A stretch of DNA of 64,000 nt, taken from Chamaecrista fasciculata (taxonomy: Eukaryota; Streptophyta; Magnoliopsida; Fabales; Fabaceae). The translations under genes and the position numbers were made by a program. Location of the stretch: positions 4,023 to 68,022 of the forward strand of contig QANZ01035165.1 in the NCBI GenBank assembly GCA_003254925.1, written 5' to 3'. Below are positions 1-12,730 of this stretch, one piece after another (the stretch's first letter is position 1; every line of letters starts with the position of its first letter). The notes beneath the pieces were generated by a model. It did not search any database. It saw only the letters and a program-made list of their open reading frames with translations, and was not told the DNA's origin.

Positions 1-457
1 CTCTCTCTCTCTCTTTCCTTTTTCTACTCCCCTAAAAGAGAGGAGATTGACTCAGTTGAATATCTTGAATGAAATTATGTTGCATTTAGGAAAACACAAG
101 ATATGCCTAGAGAAGTTAAATCCTAGTATGACATGCCATAAGCAGGTTCAAGAGTTTCAAGGTTAGGTTCTAAACACTTTTTCTTCCACAACTACAATCT
201 ATCCAGTGTAGAGATGTGAGAGTAGCTGATTCTACATTCCCCCACAAAATGACTCATATATACATTATTAACAAAGCAACATATACAAGTTCAATATGAA
301 ACAGATGAAAATATACACACCATAAATTTTAAAGAATTGTATTCTCCAAGAAATAGAAGTGAAATTTATTCATAAAAATATACAAAATTTGAAAAAATTC
401 ATGTGAAATTCACCAAATTATAAGAGAAAGCTTAAAGAGAGTACACATAAAGTGGAC

Positions 458-2273
458 CTTTTCTGCTACATCTCTTAGCTTTCCAGCTGCCATTGAGGGC
501 AAAAAGGAATATGGCAACAGTATATTACTTCGTTGGTTACGATCCTTGCATTCCATAAACCTGGAAGGTCATTACTAGTACCTCAGCCAAAGCAAAAACA
601 AACACAAAATTTTCAAATGAACTCCTTTACCAAAAATAAATAAATAATAAAGGTTAATATATATGGCAACATTGTGTCCAAATCACAAAACATCGGAGTA
701 GGAAATAAATGTTCAAAAAGTTTTATAAAGGCCATTATAAAAGATTTAGTGAATATTCACTACCTTCTCAAGTATCACATATACAATCATGCATCACATA
801 AAATGAAAAATTTTCCACTCTTAATTTCACAAGGTAACATGCAACTGTTGTGTCCCAGCATAAATTGGATAATACATAAAATATACCATACCACCAATGC
901 CTTATCCCACTAGGTGGGGTCGGCTATATGGAACAATTGACGTTGATCCCACGATAATACATAAAATATGATTCACATTAAATATAAATATGCCATATTT
1001 TCGGTCCCACAAGTCAACCTTGATTCATTATATAATCTAATGAGAAGCTTCCATTTCTCATACTTGTATCTGAACCTACGAAGCAAGAACAGTTCAGAAA
1101 AAGAAAGAGAGAAAATGGAAGGGGGGGAAAAGGCTGATTTACCAAGAAAGTGGACTAGCAGTCCTGTTTATGAGCAAGAGATTGGAATAGTGATTATTTT
1201 CTTTAAGATCAACACGGCTAACTCCAGTCACATGACTAACTCCTCTTGCTCCCAACTTCATGCTTGTTGATAGAACGCGAGACCACTCTCTAGAATTGTC
1301 CAAAATTACAGGAATAGTCTCAAATATGAGATCTATATCATATAAGGTGTCCATGGCACAAGAACTTTCTTCCCAACTGCCGTAGAGAACAAGGTTAGTC
1401 AAATCATCTAACAATGTGCTCTTCTAGATTATAGATGTGCATACAGCATACATACACCTTGACAAGGCTAATGTTCATTACTTGAAGTAAATGATAATTT
1501 TTAAGCATAAAAGAACAGGTGTGACCCTGTGACCCCTATTGCTCTATAACCACTTATTCAACTGACAGGGAAGCCTCAAAGTAACTCACCTTGCCTCTGA
1601 ACTTGCATTACCGGACTGATGAAATATCCCCATATTATTATGCATTGGGTTGATACACATCCTTGATGGCATGACAAAAGTTCTGCAGCAAGCAAAAGTG
1701 GCCAAATACATGAGAAAAACTACATAGAAGTACTCAGCCAGAGCATAGTAAATACTAAATAGAAAGACATGAAAGTTTAACTTTAGCGAAGTATTACTTG
1801 AAACTCCGTTCTACAACCATATCAATTCTACCAGAAGTATCGAAAAATAAATAAATTATGAATTCAAGGGATATCTTAGGTTTGCAGATCGATCTATTAG
1901 CAGTTGAACAAAACCATGAAATTAAAAGAACAAAAGCAGCGATTAAATCATGTGGTTACCTCTGAAGATACAAGGTCTCTTCAAGGGCACACCTGAGGCT
2001 GGATTCCTGGTGACCCAAACCCGCACAAGTGTCGCAGTGTTTTCCAGGGCAGTCAATTCTGGTGCCCCAATACAAGTACTTTTCATGGCCGGTTTTTTGG
2101 CGCCTCAATTTCACCACATTTTCACTGGAAATTGAGAATGGGGATGAGGATCGAAACGTGGAAACGAGAGAGGAAAACAGGAAGAACAAAGCAATCGCAG
2201 TGATTCCGAGGGCGAGTAGGAGAATTGGGGATCTGGGTTTTGGTTTAGGCTTCGAGGTGACGTGAATTGCCAT
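458..2273 (-). CDS. O-fucosyltransferase-like membrane protein, N-terminal exons (partial)
   Basis: Four exons are read on the minus strand: 2273-1960, 1682-1590, 1376-1143 and 560-458, joined in frame to give 248 codons. The protein starts MAIHVTSKPKPKPRSP and has one hydrophobic segment at about residues 17-40, so it looks like a type II Golgi-style membrane protein. The lumenal part has the family stretch KYLYWGTRIDCPGKHC, then CAGLGHQESSLRCALEE, FVMPSRMCINP and LPYSFLPSMAAGKLRD. I recall these from a plant family annotated as O-fucosyltransferase-like; its HVRRGD nucleotide-binding motif would lie just beyond the last exon and is not in the window. Exon phases agree throughout. The donor after exon 4 reads AAG/GTCCAC, which is weak, but phase and homology support it. 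The gene continues past the left edge. The enzyme activity is inferred from the family only. Confidence 0.7.
885..960 (+). repeat. Short dispersed repeat fragment in intron 3
   Basis: The stretch with CCCACTAGGTGGGGTCGGCT resembles a block common in plant SINE/RTE-type repeats, from memory only. It lies in intron 3 of the O-fucosyltransferase-like gene. No ends or target duplication are visible. Confidence 0.3.
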
Positions 2274-2369
2274 TCCAAGTCACAGAAACAGTAAAAAGAA
2301 GCGATATGGTGTGGTGAGGAGTAGGGTTAAGTACAAGTACAAGATCCAGATCAGCAAGAAGAAGAAGGG
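2274..2369 (-). promoter_or_regulatory. Remaining native 5' leader of the O-fucosyltransferase-like gene
   Basis: Only 96 bases separate the start codon from the end of the large LTR element. The stretch is purine-rich on the plus strand and shows no obvious TATA box. Transcription must start within it, in the LTR, or beyond. Confidence 0.35.
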
Positions 2370-3664
2370 TGTCACAACCTAAAACCTAGGCACGTGATCG
2401 GCACGAAATGCAAGAAAAACCTCACACCCCGTAAGCCTACACTTAAAGGAAATCATATGCTAAACTAAAATTACATAAATGATATTTTCGTGTATAACTT
2501 ATCATAACAAATCTTATAAAAGCGAACATCCTGCCTGTGGATTTGGAGGGCAACTCTAGAGTTCAATAATATGGAGTACAACCTGGCACACACGAACAAT
2601 GTGTGTGTCGCCTGCTAACAGAACATCACCTACCCCGACACTTCAAACCTTCTAAACCTGCAACTAAAAATAAATAAAGGGAAGGGGGTGAGTTTTACAA
2701 CTCAGTGAGTGGCTAACCCATTTCAAACATGGGGTCACCAACAAAGCCATAACTCAACAACAATGATCCATTTATATTAGCATTCACTCAAATAAATGAT
2801 CCAACATATTCAGTGATTAAAACCTTAACCGTATCACAAGGTATGAAACACTTCAAGACGAAATAATTTGTCGAACCTTAAGAGAAATTACAATATGTGA
2901 ACAACCACGAGTTTAAGGAAGTCTTTTGGAAGTAAAGGATTTTTAAGAAAACATTATTTGGAGATTCATCGAGAAAATATAATGTTTAGTAACAACGTAA
3001 GAAAAGATTTAGAGCTTTGTTAAAACGATATTTGGGCAGGTAATCAAGTAATAAAACCTTCTTTTGAAGCTCCTTACCAAGATCGATCGTTTAATATGAT
3101 AGAGTATTTAAATCAATCACAGACTTAAAATTCACAAGGGTTTACGATTAAATCCTTTAGGACTATCAAGTTAGAGAAAAACTCATGAGAAATTAGAGAT
3201 TGAGTAATAACATAAGTTATATATAGTCATACGTTTAGAGATACTAGGAACCAAACTTTGTAAAAACTATTTTAAGCATAAGTAATTTGGTAAAGAATAA
3301 TAGTTTAAAGAAAAACCCTGATTTAAAATGAAATCACGTTTGTTTACCTCCATTGCGTCTACACGTAGGATAGCCAACATCGCAGAAGTCATACAACCAA
3401 TATCATTTAGACTATCAAAGATCTCAAATTCACCCAATGTCAATAATACCAGTATTCAACCTCACAAAGTCATCAATTCCATAGCAAATGAAATGTCAAT
3501 ACAACCAATTCGTAGCAATCATCAACTTATAATAAAGTCTTAACGTAAACCAATTAATGAAAACTATTAACTTATAAGAAAGTGAATGCTCAAAGCAAAA
3601 GAAGATTCAACAATTAATTCACCACCAACACACAATTATGAGATTTCAAGTCTGCATCCACTCA

Positions 3665-3815
3665 TGAGGGAACCGCACACAGCATCACCTCAAGTTCTCA
3701 ACCCGTGGGACCGCACACAGCTCTACACCCATCGGGACCGCACACAACATTATCTCAACCCGTGGGGACCGCACACAGCTTTTCACCCATCGGGACCGCA
3801 CACAGCATTATCTCA
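3665..3815 (+). repeat. Minisatellite of GGGACCGCACACAG units
   Basis: Five spaced copies of a (G)GGACCGCACACAG core alternate with spacers such as CCCATC and CAACCCGTG. It lies in the left LTR at about the place where the right LTR has a quite different minisatellite. Confidence 0.8.
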
Positions 3816-3914
3816 TTCATTCCACAAATAGTCAACAATAAAGCACACTAAGTAAACATATTCAATCAACATCACAGTTAGAACTATCAGAGAGCAACAA
3901 CATACACAAACACA

Positions 3915-4035
3915 AATGCAAACCCAATCTCAATCACAATCACAATCACAATCACAATCACAATCACAATCACAAACACAAACACAAACACAAACACAAA
4001 CCCAAACACAAGCAGAAGCACAAATGCAAACACAA
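3915..4035 (+). repeat. CAATCA/CAAACA hexanucleotide tract
   Basis: A run of CAATCA units is followed by CAAACA units and then CAAGCAGAAGCA. The same tract appears reversed at about 13560-13670, which ties that fragment to this LTR family. Its translation is a Q-rich artefact, not a gene. Confidence 0.85.
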
Positions 4036-5956
4036 TCAAATTTAGTCAACTCAGAACACATATCACTCAAATATATATTAAATACTATTACTAGCATCAA
4101 TCAAGATTCTAAGTGAACAAATAAGATACACAGTCAGAATTTAGTTTTCGCCAAGACAGATTGATCAAGAAGTTGATCAAACACAAGTACATTTAAAATT
4201 CACTAATTTGAACATTAAGTCATCAATCAAATGTTAAGATGAACATAACATAAGACACCCATCACTTAGAGAAATCAATAAAATTCCACAAGAAGAAAAC
4301 ACACATTAAAGAACATCACATAGTGCAAGGAAAGATCAACAACACCAATAGCCTTATAAATAAAGTCAATCGAGATTACAAGAATATAAGGGTGACAATA
4401 AATTCATCCAAACACTTGTCATGACCAACTTTATATAGATACTTCTTTCAAACTTCCAATTACTTTCAATACATAAATTAAATCCCAAAATTTATACTGC
4501 AAACATCCTTGACACATGAAAAGAAATTCATTTAGAGTATCTCAAACACCAATTTGGGAGATTTTACAAACTTGATACTCTTATTCTTCAAGTTAGAATT
4601 TGACATTTTCATTTCTTCACAATAAATTCAATATTGTTATTTTAAAACCCTCCATGATTCCAAGACATTCCATTTAGTTTGCCAAAGGTACCAAAATCAC
4701 TCATAGGGACCAAAATGCAACTTCAAAGTTTTATGCCAAAACATCAAATTTCAAAATATAATCTCTAAATTAAAATTGATGAAATAGAATTCATTATTAT
4801 CATCAAACAAACTCATTTGAACCATCAATTTCAAGAAAACAAAAGGATTTTATCAAAAACCCCAATTTCAAGCTTACCCCAAACCCTATCGGGTCCAAAA
4901 TTCATGGATATGGAAACCAAGCATCAACCTACTGATTTAGAGTGCTAAGAACTTCACATATTAATAATAAATCGACAGAAAACAAACCATAGAGGACAGA
5001 TTTCGAATTTCACAAAAACTAAACAATATGGAGTGACGGGGATATGGGAGTCACCATAGGGAGAAATGACATCAAGCTTTAATTAATATTTTCAAAGGAT
5101 GAAAACACAGCAGTAAATTTGTATCCAACCAATAGAATCAGCATGAAAAATGCAAAGCAAAAGGGAGCAGAATATAGAAGATAAGGGAAGTGTACCCAAT
5201 TAGCAAAGGAAGGAGAAAAGCGGCAAAGGACAAATCGTCGGTGGTGGCTGGCCTTGTCGGAGCTGTCGGACGGTGGAGGAGCGGTGGTCGACTGAATCTG
5301 TGGTGGTGGTTTGGTAGAGGAGGCGGAGGAATGAGAGATGGGAGAGAGAGAACGTGTAAGGCCAAAATGGAGGAAGATTCTCGAAAGTAAGCTAGAGGGA
5401 ATCGTGGGTGGCTTTAAAATGTTGGTGGGGCCATTTTGCGAATTCAAAAAGTTTGGGGAGCAAATATGCTATTAACTTGCAGTGATCCAAGAACTAGAAA
5501 TTATGTAAATGCCCAAAATCATTTAAATCCTTCCAAAATGGTCCCTAAAACTCAATTTTAGAAGAAGAATTTCAAGACAAAAATTATATTGCTAGCTTCG
5601 TTGCGTTGAGTAGATTCCAAATATGTAATTTGTTTTTGAAATCTTCGCCTCCCACATATTTCAATTCTTACTCAAAAGTGTTCTATCACAGTACCAAAAT
5701 AAAAGTCAAATAAAATTTTAAACTCCGTTTGTTCCCAAATTTTTACCAAAAGCTCATAAAAATATGGAGATCTTAAATATGACAACTAAAATTCTAAATT
5801 ATCAAGTTTACTAATTAATTTAATTTTTTTTTATCTAAACTAAAACCCTCGTATACTGGTTTAAAACTAGCTAAAAAAATCTATATAAAATCCTATAAAT
5901 CACTAATTTTATTTCTAAATCCTCAAAACTGAATTCTAAAATTTTGGGATCTCACA

Positions 5957-8433
5957 ATCTCTCCCCCTTAAGAAATATTTCCTCTAAGGTACTAAACCCA
6001 ACATTCAAACATGCACCTGGCACTCTGAGGCATATGCCCTAACTACACATTTTCAAATTTTGAATTGTAACTAAGTTACAAGATTTCTAACCAAAGTCTA
6101 CCACATTTAGTCTATGCTCAATCAAGCCATTTCCAACTACAACACTATAGATGTAACTCAAGACATCAGCTTATAAAACCATATGAACAAATGCACCAGC
6201 AACCAATCAAACAAAAAGATCAAAATGACGCCACTAACTTAGGACCCATGTACCTGTCATAATAAGCGAATCACATGATTACAAAAGCAATGGTACTGGA
6301 CACTTCAAACAATATTCATGCAAGAAAGTATCAAGTATCAAAAATAAGTTGTAGCCAAGCATTTCAATCAAATTGTCAAGTACCGAAGTTAGCAAACCTC
6401 AATAGTCATTCATGCAATTCATAACTATTATACACACATCAGAGCACTGTAATACCCATCCAAAATTTGCATTACCAAGCTATAACAATATGAGAAGCGT
6501 AGGACACTCAAGGGAATTATTACAACGACAAATTTATCTCGGCACTTTATAACATATATTTTCCTTTTCTTCTTAAAATTTCAAGCACATTCAAATCTGG
6601 ATAACTTAGCATCAAGTAGCTTCAAAATACACTTATAATTTCCAAACCCTTCAGGAATAGAGCACAACCCACATCAAAATCTGAATATACATACATTAAG
6701 TATCATATGAGAATGGGGCAGCTCTAAACCATTCAAAGTCTGAATATAGTACATTTCAATAACAATGTAAACTCTACTAGCAATCCAATTAATATCACAA
6801 GTAGAAAGGGTAACCTATATAAAAATCAGCATATAAACCACCATATAACTTTTTCAAAGATTAACTCTTGACAATATTGTTAACTAAATAAACTTTGCTT
6901 AGTTGATTTTCCCCCAATATAATCATTCACTAAAAGTAAAATCGATAAAAGTAAAATCAACAGAATTCTCAAACATTAGATAATTTTTCAGCTACACTAG
7001 TCATTTCACTAGCCTAATAACAATACAACTTCAATCTCCAATCATATGTAATTATGCCAACGGAAGTGTCAAATAAATAGGAAACCTACCTATGTTAAAT
7101 TAAAAAGAAATGGTAATCAACTCAAATCCCTAAAAACAAAACTGACGGTACAACAAAATTGTGATTTTTACATACTAATACATGGTCAATTCCTGTCTAG
7201 GATTCTAACCCACAGAATTCTCATTAAAACACATTGAAATGCATACTTTGGGACCCAATGAAAGTAAAAAGCATGAAGCCATGACAAGTAACCTCTAAAA
7301 CAAAAAGCTTGGGACAGTAAGATACAAATTTTAAAATATCCAAAAATGAAAAACATGAAAAACAATGACCGACAACTAAAACTACATGTTTGAAACATCA
7401 AAGCACAAGTTTAAAGAGTAATAAAAGTCAAAATGCTAGCAATTAATTGATTAATGAAAACAAAAGCCTCAAGACATATATAAAAACAAAAGAAATCACT
7501 TCTAAAAGAAATCGAAGGATAACTAGAACACTATAATTGGAATAATCCACAGAATGAAGATTTGTGCACATCAAGTTCAAGGTTTCAAGAGTTTTTTTTT
7601 TTTAATGACCACAAGAAATTAACCAAACTTTAGTGACGTGAATCAAGACGTAAACACAACAATTAGAAGGTTTCAATTCCACTACGGGAATCCGTATGCT
7701 TTCTAAACATCAGCTATGAAAAATAGAGTTTTTGCATGTGAAAATACAAGTTCAAAATTCGAAAGGGTGGTTAAAAACATCTTTAAGAAATCAGGCATCA
7801 GATTTGAACTTTTAGAATAAAGAACAATTTCAGATTTGAAGTCGGAAAAGATGGTCGGAAACATTCATTGAAAACTAGTCATGAAAATCAAATTATACAT
7901 CTATATACAACCACCAACGAATGAATGTTTCAAGGGACAATTTGAGCAAAAGTACTTCCAAAGTAACAAGAATTTGTTTGTGGATCAAAATCAAAGAATA
8001 TCATTAAAATAATAACCTCCTTTATTTTCTCTTTCAAAAAGACAACAAAATTTCAGCAGAAAAGTCAACACTTGAATTAGGGATTTTGAAACTGAATCAA
8101 TAAAAATTAATTAAATAAATACTGATTAAGAGCACAAAAGAACGAAGTTAAATCGTTTTGAGAAGTTCAACAATCTAGATAAGCGAAAATGTCACAAATT
8201 AACCGACCGTCAATGTCAATCATATCAACACATAGATATGAACAACTACGGAATACATTTACAACCAATTTCTGCTTAATACGACCAAGAACTAACTGAC
8301 AAACTTAGAAAGGGAGGAATTACTTTCCTATAGTGCCCTTCAGTAATACTTCAATTATGATTATGCCGCGGTTCATAATAATAATTGAAGTCCCACCAAG
8401 GAACACCTTGCTCCATGATCCACAGGGAGACCT
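5957..8433 (-). other. Internal region of the LARD-like element, no genes
   Basis: It begins with the purine tract next to the left LTR and is A-rich and AT-rich on the plus strand. I see no gag, protease, reverse transcriptase or integrase signal; the short reading frames look random. Confidence 0.7.
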
Positions 8434-8451
8434 AACCAGGCTCTGATACCA
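8434..8451 (-). other. Primer-binding site, initiator-Met tRNA
   Basis: The plus strand reads AACCAGGCTCTGATACCA, which matches the 3' end of plant initiator tRNA-Met with one difference. It lies four bases from the LTR end at 8456. It fixes the element's direction as minus. Confidence 0.85.
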
Positions 8452-8455
8452 ACTT

Positions 8456-11400
8456 TGTCATGACCCAAAACCTAGGCACGTGACCGGCACGAAATGCAAG
8501 AAAAATCGCACACCCCGTGAGCCTACACTTAAAAGAAATCATATGCTAAACTAGAACTGCATAAATGACGTTGTCGTTTATAATTTATCATAACAAATCT
8601 TATAAATGCAAACATCCTGCCTATGGATTTGGGGGGCAACTCTAGAGTTCAATAATATGGAGTACAACCTGGCACACACGAACAATGTGTGTGTCGCTGC
8701 TAACAGTACATCACCTACCCCGACACTTCAAACCTTCTAAACCTGCAACTAAAAATAAATAAAGGGAAGGGGGGGTGAGTTTTACAACTCAGTGAGTGGC
8801 TAATCCATCCCAAATCGTGGTGTTGGAAACCACCACATAGGGAAAGGGGTCACCAACTAAAATCAGCAACTATATATAACAATGTACAATACATATTAGT
8901 ACACAACGAACAACAACAATTCAACATGAATAATAATCTAAACACACAAGGGTATGATGTCAAAGGTAACACCATAAAAGACAAACTGTAAACTTCAAAG
9001 AGAGTAAAAGAAGGCAAGAATTAAGATTTATCTTAAAATATTATAGTAACAGACTTTCTGGGAATATTAACACATTTAAAATTTAATGACTGAAATGTAG
9101 AAGTTGTTCACTTAAGGAAGAGGTGAAGAATTCGTTTTACTAAATTAAATTGTGATTATAAAACATGTAAAATAACTATCCTTGATAAAAGATAATATTT
9201 TAGAGTTACTTGAATTCAGAACCAAGGGAAAATTGTTGTAAACAAACCATTTTTAATAAAAAGGAAGTTTTCTAAAATATAAGTCTATTTTGAAGACTTG
9301 TTTAGTAAAATAAAACTTTGAAGGGGAGTAATAAAATTTATGAGTTTATAAAATAAAGTTTGACCATGGAAGACAAGTAATGAAAGTTCTTTTAAAGTTT
9401 CATTCAGGATTTAAAATTTGAATACGAATAGCAGTTAAGTTGTTCGAAGACTAACTTTTCTCAGAAGTTTCATTTGGGAAAATTTGTGGAGTATTAAATG
9501 AAAGGAATAGTATCGAAAGATTTAAAACCATATGAAACTATCATGCCATCGAATTATTGGTCTTGCTTCTATATGCCGTCAGAAATAGTAGGAACCAAAG
9601 CTTTAGAAAAGTTATACTTTGATAAGGATGTTAGAAAAAAATCCATCAACACTCACACATCTTTAGCACTTTCTTATAAAGTATACAGCAACGATATTAC
9701 AATCCTATAATACAGTCTTAACCATTCGAGATAACGAACACATTCAGTACAGATGATACCAACATTCAATAGCACGCAAATTCACAACTAAGTTAAGTTT
9801 CCTGACAATAAGTACAACAGCATCATAACTCGGCTGGGCGTTACGTATCGCCGTCCTCAGCATTCGTACTATTATTTCCACTTCCCACCTGGGCGTTACG
9901 TATCGCCGTCCCCAGAGGGTTTCTCATTTACATAACCATCTTCATTTCTATTTCCTTATCCACTGGGCGTTACGTATCGCCGTCCCCAAGGGGTTCTCAT
10001 ATCCATTCTGTATTTCATATCCACCTGGGCGTTACGTATCGCCGTCCCCAGGGGTGCCTAACATCCTTTTCCACTCACACAAATGCCAAGTCAATCACGA
10101 TCACAATCATAAACATACAAACACAACCACAATCAAAACACAAACACAATTACAAACACAGTTAAATTCAATCAACTCGGGACATACAACACTTAGATAA
10201 AAATTAAATATAGTCACCAACATCAATCAACGTTTAAAGTGAACAAATAAGATATACACAACAATCATTTCATATCTTCCATCAAGATAGCTCGATCAAG
10301 GAGCTTAGGATCCAATACAAGTAATTTTAAAACTCACTAACTAAACATTAATTCGCCATTCAAATTTTAAGATAAACAAACATAAGTTATGCATCACTCA
10401 ACAAAAATTCACCAGAAGAAATGCACATAAAGGGATATCATAAGGTGTATGAAAAGGGTCAACAAAATCGACAACCTTGTAAAGAAAATCAATCAAGTTA
10501 CAAGAATATAAAATGACAATAAATTCCTCAAAGCACTAGACATGGCCAACTTAATAGAGTTCCAAATTATCAAGAACATCATCCCCTATACCATCATCAT
10601 CATCATAAATAGTTCAAGGAACTAGTATTACTCAATCAAGTTTCCAAGATAAGGAAACTCTACAACAATTTGAACTTACATCAACTTCAACCTCAACCTT
10701 TCATTGGGGAGGAATACAGATAATCACCTCATCTCAAAAGTGACAATCATGTCAAAGTAATTTAATTCCAAGTTAACCACTTACCTCCATAACTAACATA
10801 GTCAACGTGTGAACGACTATTATATCCAAGAGTACTCGAGACTCTAAATTTTAAGAAACTACAATTTAAAGAGTTAGTTCACAAATAAACAAATCTCATC
10901 AACAGTCAAGCCCCCACACTGGGCAAAGGGGAGAAAGCCACTCACCTTAGCTGATCTAGTAGTCTCCATAGCTTCCTTCGTTCCCATCATCATACGGTGT
11001 AAGACATCTAGAAGCATTAACGAAATCTTGATAACATGACCAACACTACTATTCGGGAACAATCCCAATAACCCAAAGGTCTAATATACCAAAACTCATA
11101 CATTAACAAGTTAGCTGATGGATCATATATGCACCTACTAATCAAGCATTTATCCTATCTATTCCTACACCCACCTAAAATCCTAGTATCTTAGTCATAG
11201 GTCCAACAAGAGGCTTAGGTATAAATTTGGGAGCCTTAGCACCATTTTGAAATCCATTGGTTCAAGATTAAATTACGTTTAAAATTCCAAAATAAGAGCA
11301 CGATTCACTCATTAATTGATACTTACTTCAAACTTCCAATTACTTTCAAGCCAAACTTTCACACTTAGTTTTTCACAATTTCTAATCAAGAATATGATAT

Positions 11401-12730
11401 AAGGGTTCTCCATAGTTTCCGAGAAATCCATTTTGTTCATCAAAAATATCAAAATCGCCCCTCAGGACTAAATTTTCAACTTTAAAGTTTCACCATGGAA
11501 ATTCAAGTATCAAAATACACATTCCGAGTTCAAAATAATACAATAGGATTCATTATAACCTTCCAATAAACTCATTCAAACTATTAATTTCAAGAAAACA
11601 ATGAGCTTTAGCCAAAACCCCCAATTTCAAGTTTATTACAAACCTTATCGGATCCCTAAGTTTATGAATAACGGGCTGAATGCAAAATCAGTGATTTGGA
11701 GTCTTAGGAACATCATTGAGAAGCAATATTACACCAACAATTCAGGGCAACGAGCAACAACATTCTTGGGCAAGGAGAGTATGGAAATGGCGATAAAAAG
11801 GGAGAGAGAAGTCACAAAAATGGAATAGTGCTATCACACCTTAATTAATGATTGGAATAATGAAAATACATCACTAAAGGATGAAATTGCAGCAGCAGTT
11901 CGTGGCAAGACAGCAGCAATGAAGATTCAAAAACAGAAATTTCAAAAATGGGAAGGAGAGGGAGAATAGCGCTACCTAGAGGAAGGAGACGGAGTTATGG
12001 CGGCGGTGGTGGCTCTCCACCGGCGTACGGCGGCTGGGAGTGATCGTCGGCAGCCTCTGGACGGTGGCTGACGACCGGCGTCAACGACGACAGTGGTTGG
12101 AGGCAAGGCGGCGACAGGTGAGAGGGGGAGAAGTGGGATCGCGGAGTGTATGTGCGAAAATGAAGTAAAAGACTCGTGGCTGATTTTTTTTAGGGTCTGT
12201 GGGGTAATTTTGTAATTTTCAAAAGTTAGGGGGGTCAAAATGCTATTAAGATGCAGTGCTCCAAGAACTAGAATTTACGGAAATTCCTAAAATCATTTGA
12301 ATTCCTTCAAACTAGTCCCTAAGAACTCAAAATTTTAGAAGTAGAATTTCAAGACAAAAATTATATCGCTAGCTTCGTTGCGTTGAATAGTTTCCAAATA
12401 TGTAATTTGTTTTTGAAATCTTCACCTCCTACATATTTCAATTCTTACTCAAAAGTGTTCTATCGCAGTACCAAAATAAAAGTTAGAAAAAAATTTTAAA
12501 CTCCGTTTGTTCTCAAATTTTTACCAAAAGCTCATAAAAATATGGAGATCTTAAATATGACAACTAAAATTTTAAATTATCAAGTTTACTAATTTTTTTT
12601 AAAAAAAAATTTTACTGAAACCCCCTTATACTGGTCTAAAACCAGCTTAAAAATCTATATAAAATCCTATAAATCACTAATTTTATTTCTAAATCCTCAA
12701 AACTGAATTCTAAAATTTTCGGATCTCACA
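8456..12730 (-). repeat. 5' LTR of the LARD-like element
   Basis: This long terminal repeat of about 4.28 kb ends at GATCTCACA. It contains the minisatellite at 9834-10054 and a GC-rich block at about 11990-12130. Its outer parts align closely with the left LTR. Confidence 0.8.
9834..10054 (+). repeat. Minisatellite of near-palindromic CTGGGCGTTACGTATCGCC units
   Basis: Four copies start near 9834, 9889, 9963 and 10025, spaced by 50-75 bp of T/C-rich DNA. Each core centres on TACGTA with GGCG and CGCC arms, so it can fold on itself. It ends with the motif CGTCCCCAG. Confidence 0.85.

Larger units (their letters stand above)
2370..5956 (-). repeat. 3' LTR of the LARD-like element
   Basis: This aligns with 8456-12730 at both ends and over much of its length. 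Near 5200-5340 it has a GC-rich block that is GGA/GGT-rich on the plus strand, shared with the other family copies. It carries a GGGACCGCACACAG minisatellite and a CAATCA/CAAACA tract that the partner LTR lacks or has in diverged form. Confidence 0.8.
2370..12730 (-). mobile_element. Large non-coding LTR retrotransposon (LARD-like)
   Basis: Two long direct repeats (2370-5956 and 8456-12730) start TGTCA and end CTCACA on the plus strand, so they read TG...CA in the element's minus-strand sense. Next to the right copy is a primer-binding site for initiator-Met tRNA, and next to the left copy is a purine tract (TAAGGGGGAGAGAT on the minus strand). The internal part is about 2.5 kb and contains no long reading frame, gag or pol. 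Long LTRs, a tRNA-Met site and no coding match the LARD class. It is a non-coding fossil. The outer LTR ends look several percent different by eye, suggesting an age of a few million years. The 5-bp flanks (aaggg and actac) do not match, so one end has probably been rearranged. Confidence 0.8.

Noticed and set aside
1-13. CT microsatellite at the left edge
   Set aside because: Too short at the window edge to interpret; it lies within or beyond the O-fucosyltransferase-like gene.
3916-4116. Reading frame of repeated Q-S and Q-T residues
   Set aside because: It is the translation of the CAATCA/CAAACA tract in an LTR. The same tract is found inverted at about 13560-13670.
9834-10054. CRISPR-like spaced repeats
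   Set aside because: The spacing and near-palindromic units recall CRISPR, but this is a plant LTR minisatellite with only four uneven units and no cas genes.
11972-12238. 88-residue Pro/Ala/Arg-rich frame on the minus strand
   Set aside because: It falls in the GC-rich block shared by the LTR copies (about 5200-5340, 11990-12130 and 33075-33185), where the frames do not agree between copies.
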